NCBI RefSeq assembly: GCF_044386045.1
Contig: NZ_JBISCD010000037.1
Coordinates: forward strand, 1 to 64,000
DNA length: 64,000 bases
Source of the DNA: Thalassobellus sediminis
GTDB taxonomy: Bacteria; Bacteroidota; Bacteroidia; Flavobacteriales; Flavobacteriaceae
Reading direction: 5' to 3'
This document shows, piece after piece, positions 63,184 to 64,000 of the stretch (positions are counted from its first letter, which is position 1; each line of letters begins with the position of its first letter). The position numbers and the translations under genes were made by a program. Below the pieces are notes generated by a model that had not been told where the DNA came from, did no database searches, and was given only the letters and a program-made list of their open reading frames with translations.

Positions 63184-64000
63184 TTAATTATTTATAACAG
63201 ACAAAACCAATGGAGATTTTACAATTTCTTTTTGTCTTTCTAACATATGATACCAATCATTAACATTAGCAACCTGACCACTTTTTGTCCAAGCAAAACC
63301 TGCATAATAACTAAGTGTATTACCTTTAGGGTGTGTAATAATTAATACCTGGCTTTGATCGGGTGTATTTGAATTATGATTTATTGATTCCTTTACCAAT
63401 GCAGCATCTATAATTATGCCTTCACCTACAAAAGCATCATTAATAGGTTCCCAATGCATAAACAACCCTTTTTGGTTATTAAGTTTAACATCTCCTTTAC
63501 CTTCATGTTTTGCTATTCCAATGGTATAATTTGGAACTTCATTTTCTGAATTTAATTTGATATTAAATTTCGAAAAATTACTACCTAAGTCTAAGGAAAT
63601 TCTTTTGGTTTCTTTTACGTTATAATCACTCCATGATGCATAGTTTAATTCAAAAACTGTTCTTAAAGGTCCTGTTGCTATGGTTCTATAAGAAACAAAA
63701 TTTTTAGAAACATATAAACTATCGTTTTCCCAAATACCAGTACCTCCAGCTCCTCTACTTTTCCCTACATGATAAGGATCATAACCTTCACCATGATCAA
63801 TATGATAATACCCTTCTGATTCTAGATTTTTTGAATACCATTTATCAATAATAGAATAATCTACGCGTTTTAACCAAAGGTCTATACCACTAGATAATGT
63901 TCCTCCATATTCATTCTGTTCAATTCTTCGCTGTGCTTCAGGTCCATATGTTCTAAAAGCTACTTTGTCGTTTTCCCAAGTATAATCATCTGTTCTTTCT
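63184..64000 (-). CDS. DUF4861-family protein, C-terminal part (5' end outside window)
   Basis: An open frame continues to the window edge; 271 codons plus a stop are visible. Pieces such as RTYGPEAQRRIEQNEYGG, YDPYHVGKSRGAGGTGIWEND, FELNYASW and VSYRTIATGPLR match DUF4861. The protein is found in glycan-use clusters and probably acts on uronate-containing sugars, but its activity is not certain. It sits directly upstream of the GH43 gene. The N-terminus and any signal peptide are beyond the window. Confidence 0.82.
   Translation of the reverse strand, partial: ERTDDYTWENDKVAFRTYGPEAQRRIEQNEYGGTLSSGIDLWLKRVDYSIIDKWYSKNLESEGYYHIDHGEGYDPYHVGKSRGAGGTGIWENDSLYVSKNFVSYRTIATGPLRTVFELNYASWSDYNVKETKRISLDLGSNFSKFNIKLNSENEVPNYTIGIAKHEGKGDVKLNNQKGLFMHWEPINDAFVGEGIIIDAALVKESINHNSNTPDQSQVLIITHPKGNTLSYYAGFAWTKSGQVANVNDWYHMLERQKEIVKSPLVLSVINN

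Overview
The window is AT-rich bacterial DNA (roughly one third G+C by eye). It looks like a member of the Bacteroidota, most likely a marine-type Flavobacteriaceae. The evidence is a SprB-repeat gliding or type IX-secretion style surface protein, many lipoproteins with a Cys box, Flavobacteriia-type families (DUF3857, DUF6263, DUF6266, DUF6952, DUF4861), the near absence of Shine-Dalgarno sequences, and promoters of the TTG - about 20 nt - TAnnTTTG type in front of arsR and tRNA-Ser. The species cannot be read from the sequence alone.

Layout. 1-7 kb holds the N-terminal part of a large SprB-repeat adhesin, two decayed genes (a degenerate copy of the acetyltransferase found 1.8 kb downstream, and a frameshifted hotdog thioesterase), an ArsR/AHSA1 operon with two operator-like palindromes on its promoter, a PLP decarboxylase, and a small lipoprotein between inverted repeats that look like a gene cassette. 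7-16 kb holds a DUF3857/transglutaminase protein, alkaline phosphatase, a DUF5060 protein with a GH43 enzyme (plant or algal glycan breakdown), an aldo/keto reductase and a nitronate monooxygenase. 16-31 kb is mostly housekeeping: an RlmI-like methyltransferase, dnaK with a striking upstream palindrome, serine dehydratase, a GH28 pectinase-like enzyme, panB, an RluA-family enzyme, a membrane protein/histidine kinase cluster, an Lrp regulator divergent from a methionine gamma-lyase-like enzyme, and a frameshifted YdjM-like membrane hydrolase. 31-43 kb holds NhaC, a peroxiredoxin-thioredoxin-DUF6952 operon, tpx-dagK, ftsK-lolA-lptF and a RibB whose GTP cyclohydrolase domain has lost its metal ligands.

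The standout region is 43.9-58.5 kb, a 14.5-kb integrative element inserted in the 3' end of tRNA-Ser(UGA). A 13-bp piece of the tRNA end is repeated at 58439-58451, next to a complete tyrosine recombinase. The element carries two small HTH proteins, two unrecognised proteins and a tight five-gene operon. That operon encodes an MmeI-like DNA methyltransferase without a recognisable nuclease motif, a DEAD/DEAH-type helicase, a GIY-YIG nuclease, a membrane-anchored AbiC-like protein and an unrecognised 262-residue protein. The arrangement suggests a multi-gene anti-phage system in which modification, translocation, cleavage and abortive infection are combined. Beyond the operon lie about 1 kb of non-coding DNA with strong inverted repeats and a DUF6266 gene.

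The right end (58.6-64 kb) is part of a polysaccharide-use cluster: a sugar porter and GH88 unsaturated glucuronyl hydrolase in one unit, and GH43 plus DUF4861 in another, the two separated by a terminator. Together with the GH28 and GH43/DUF5060 genes this points to use of pectin-like or other uronate-containing glycans.
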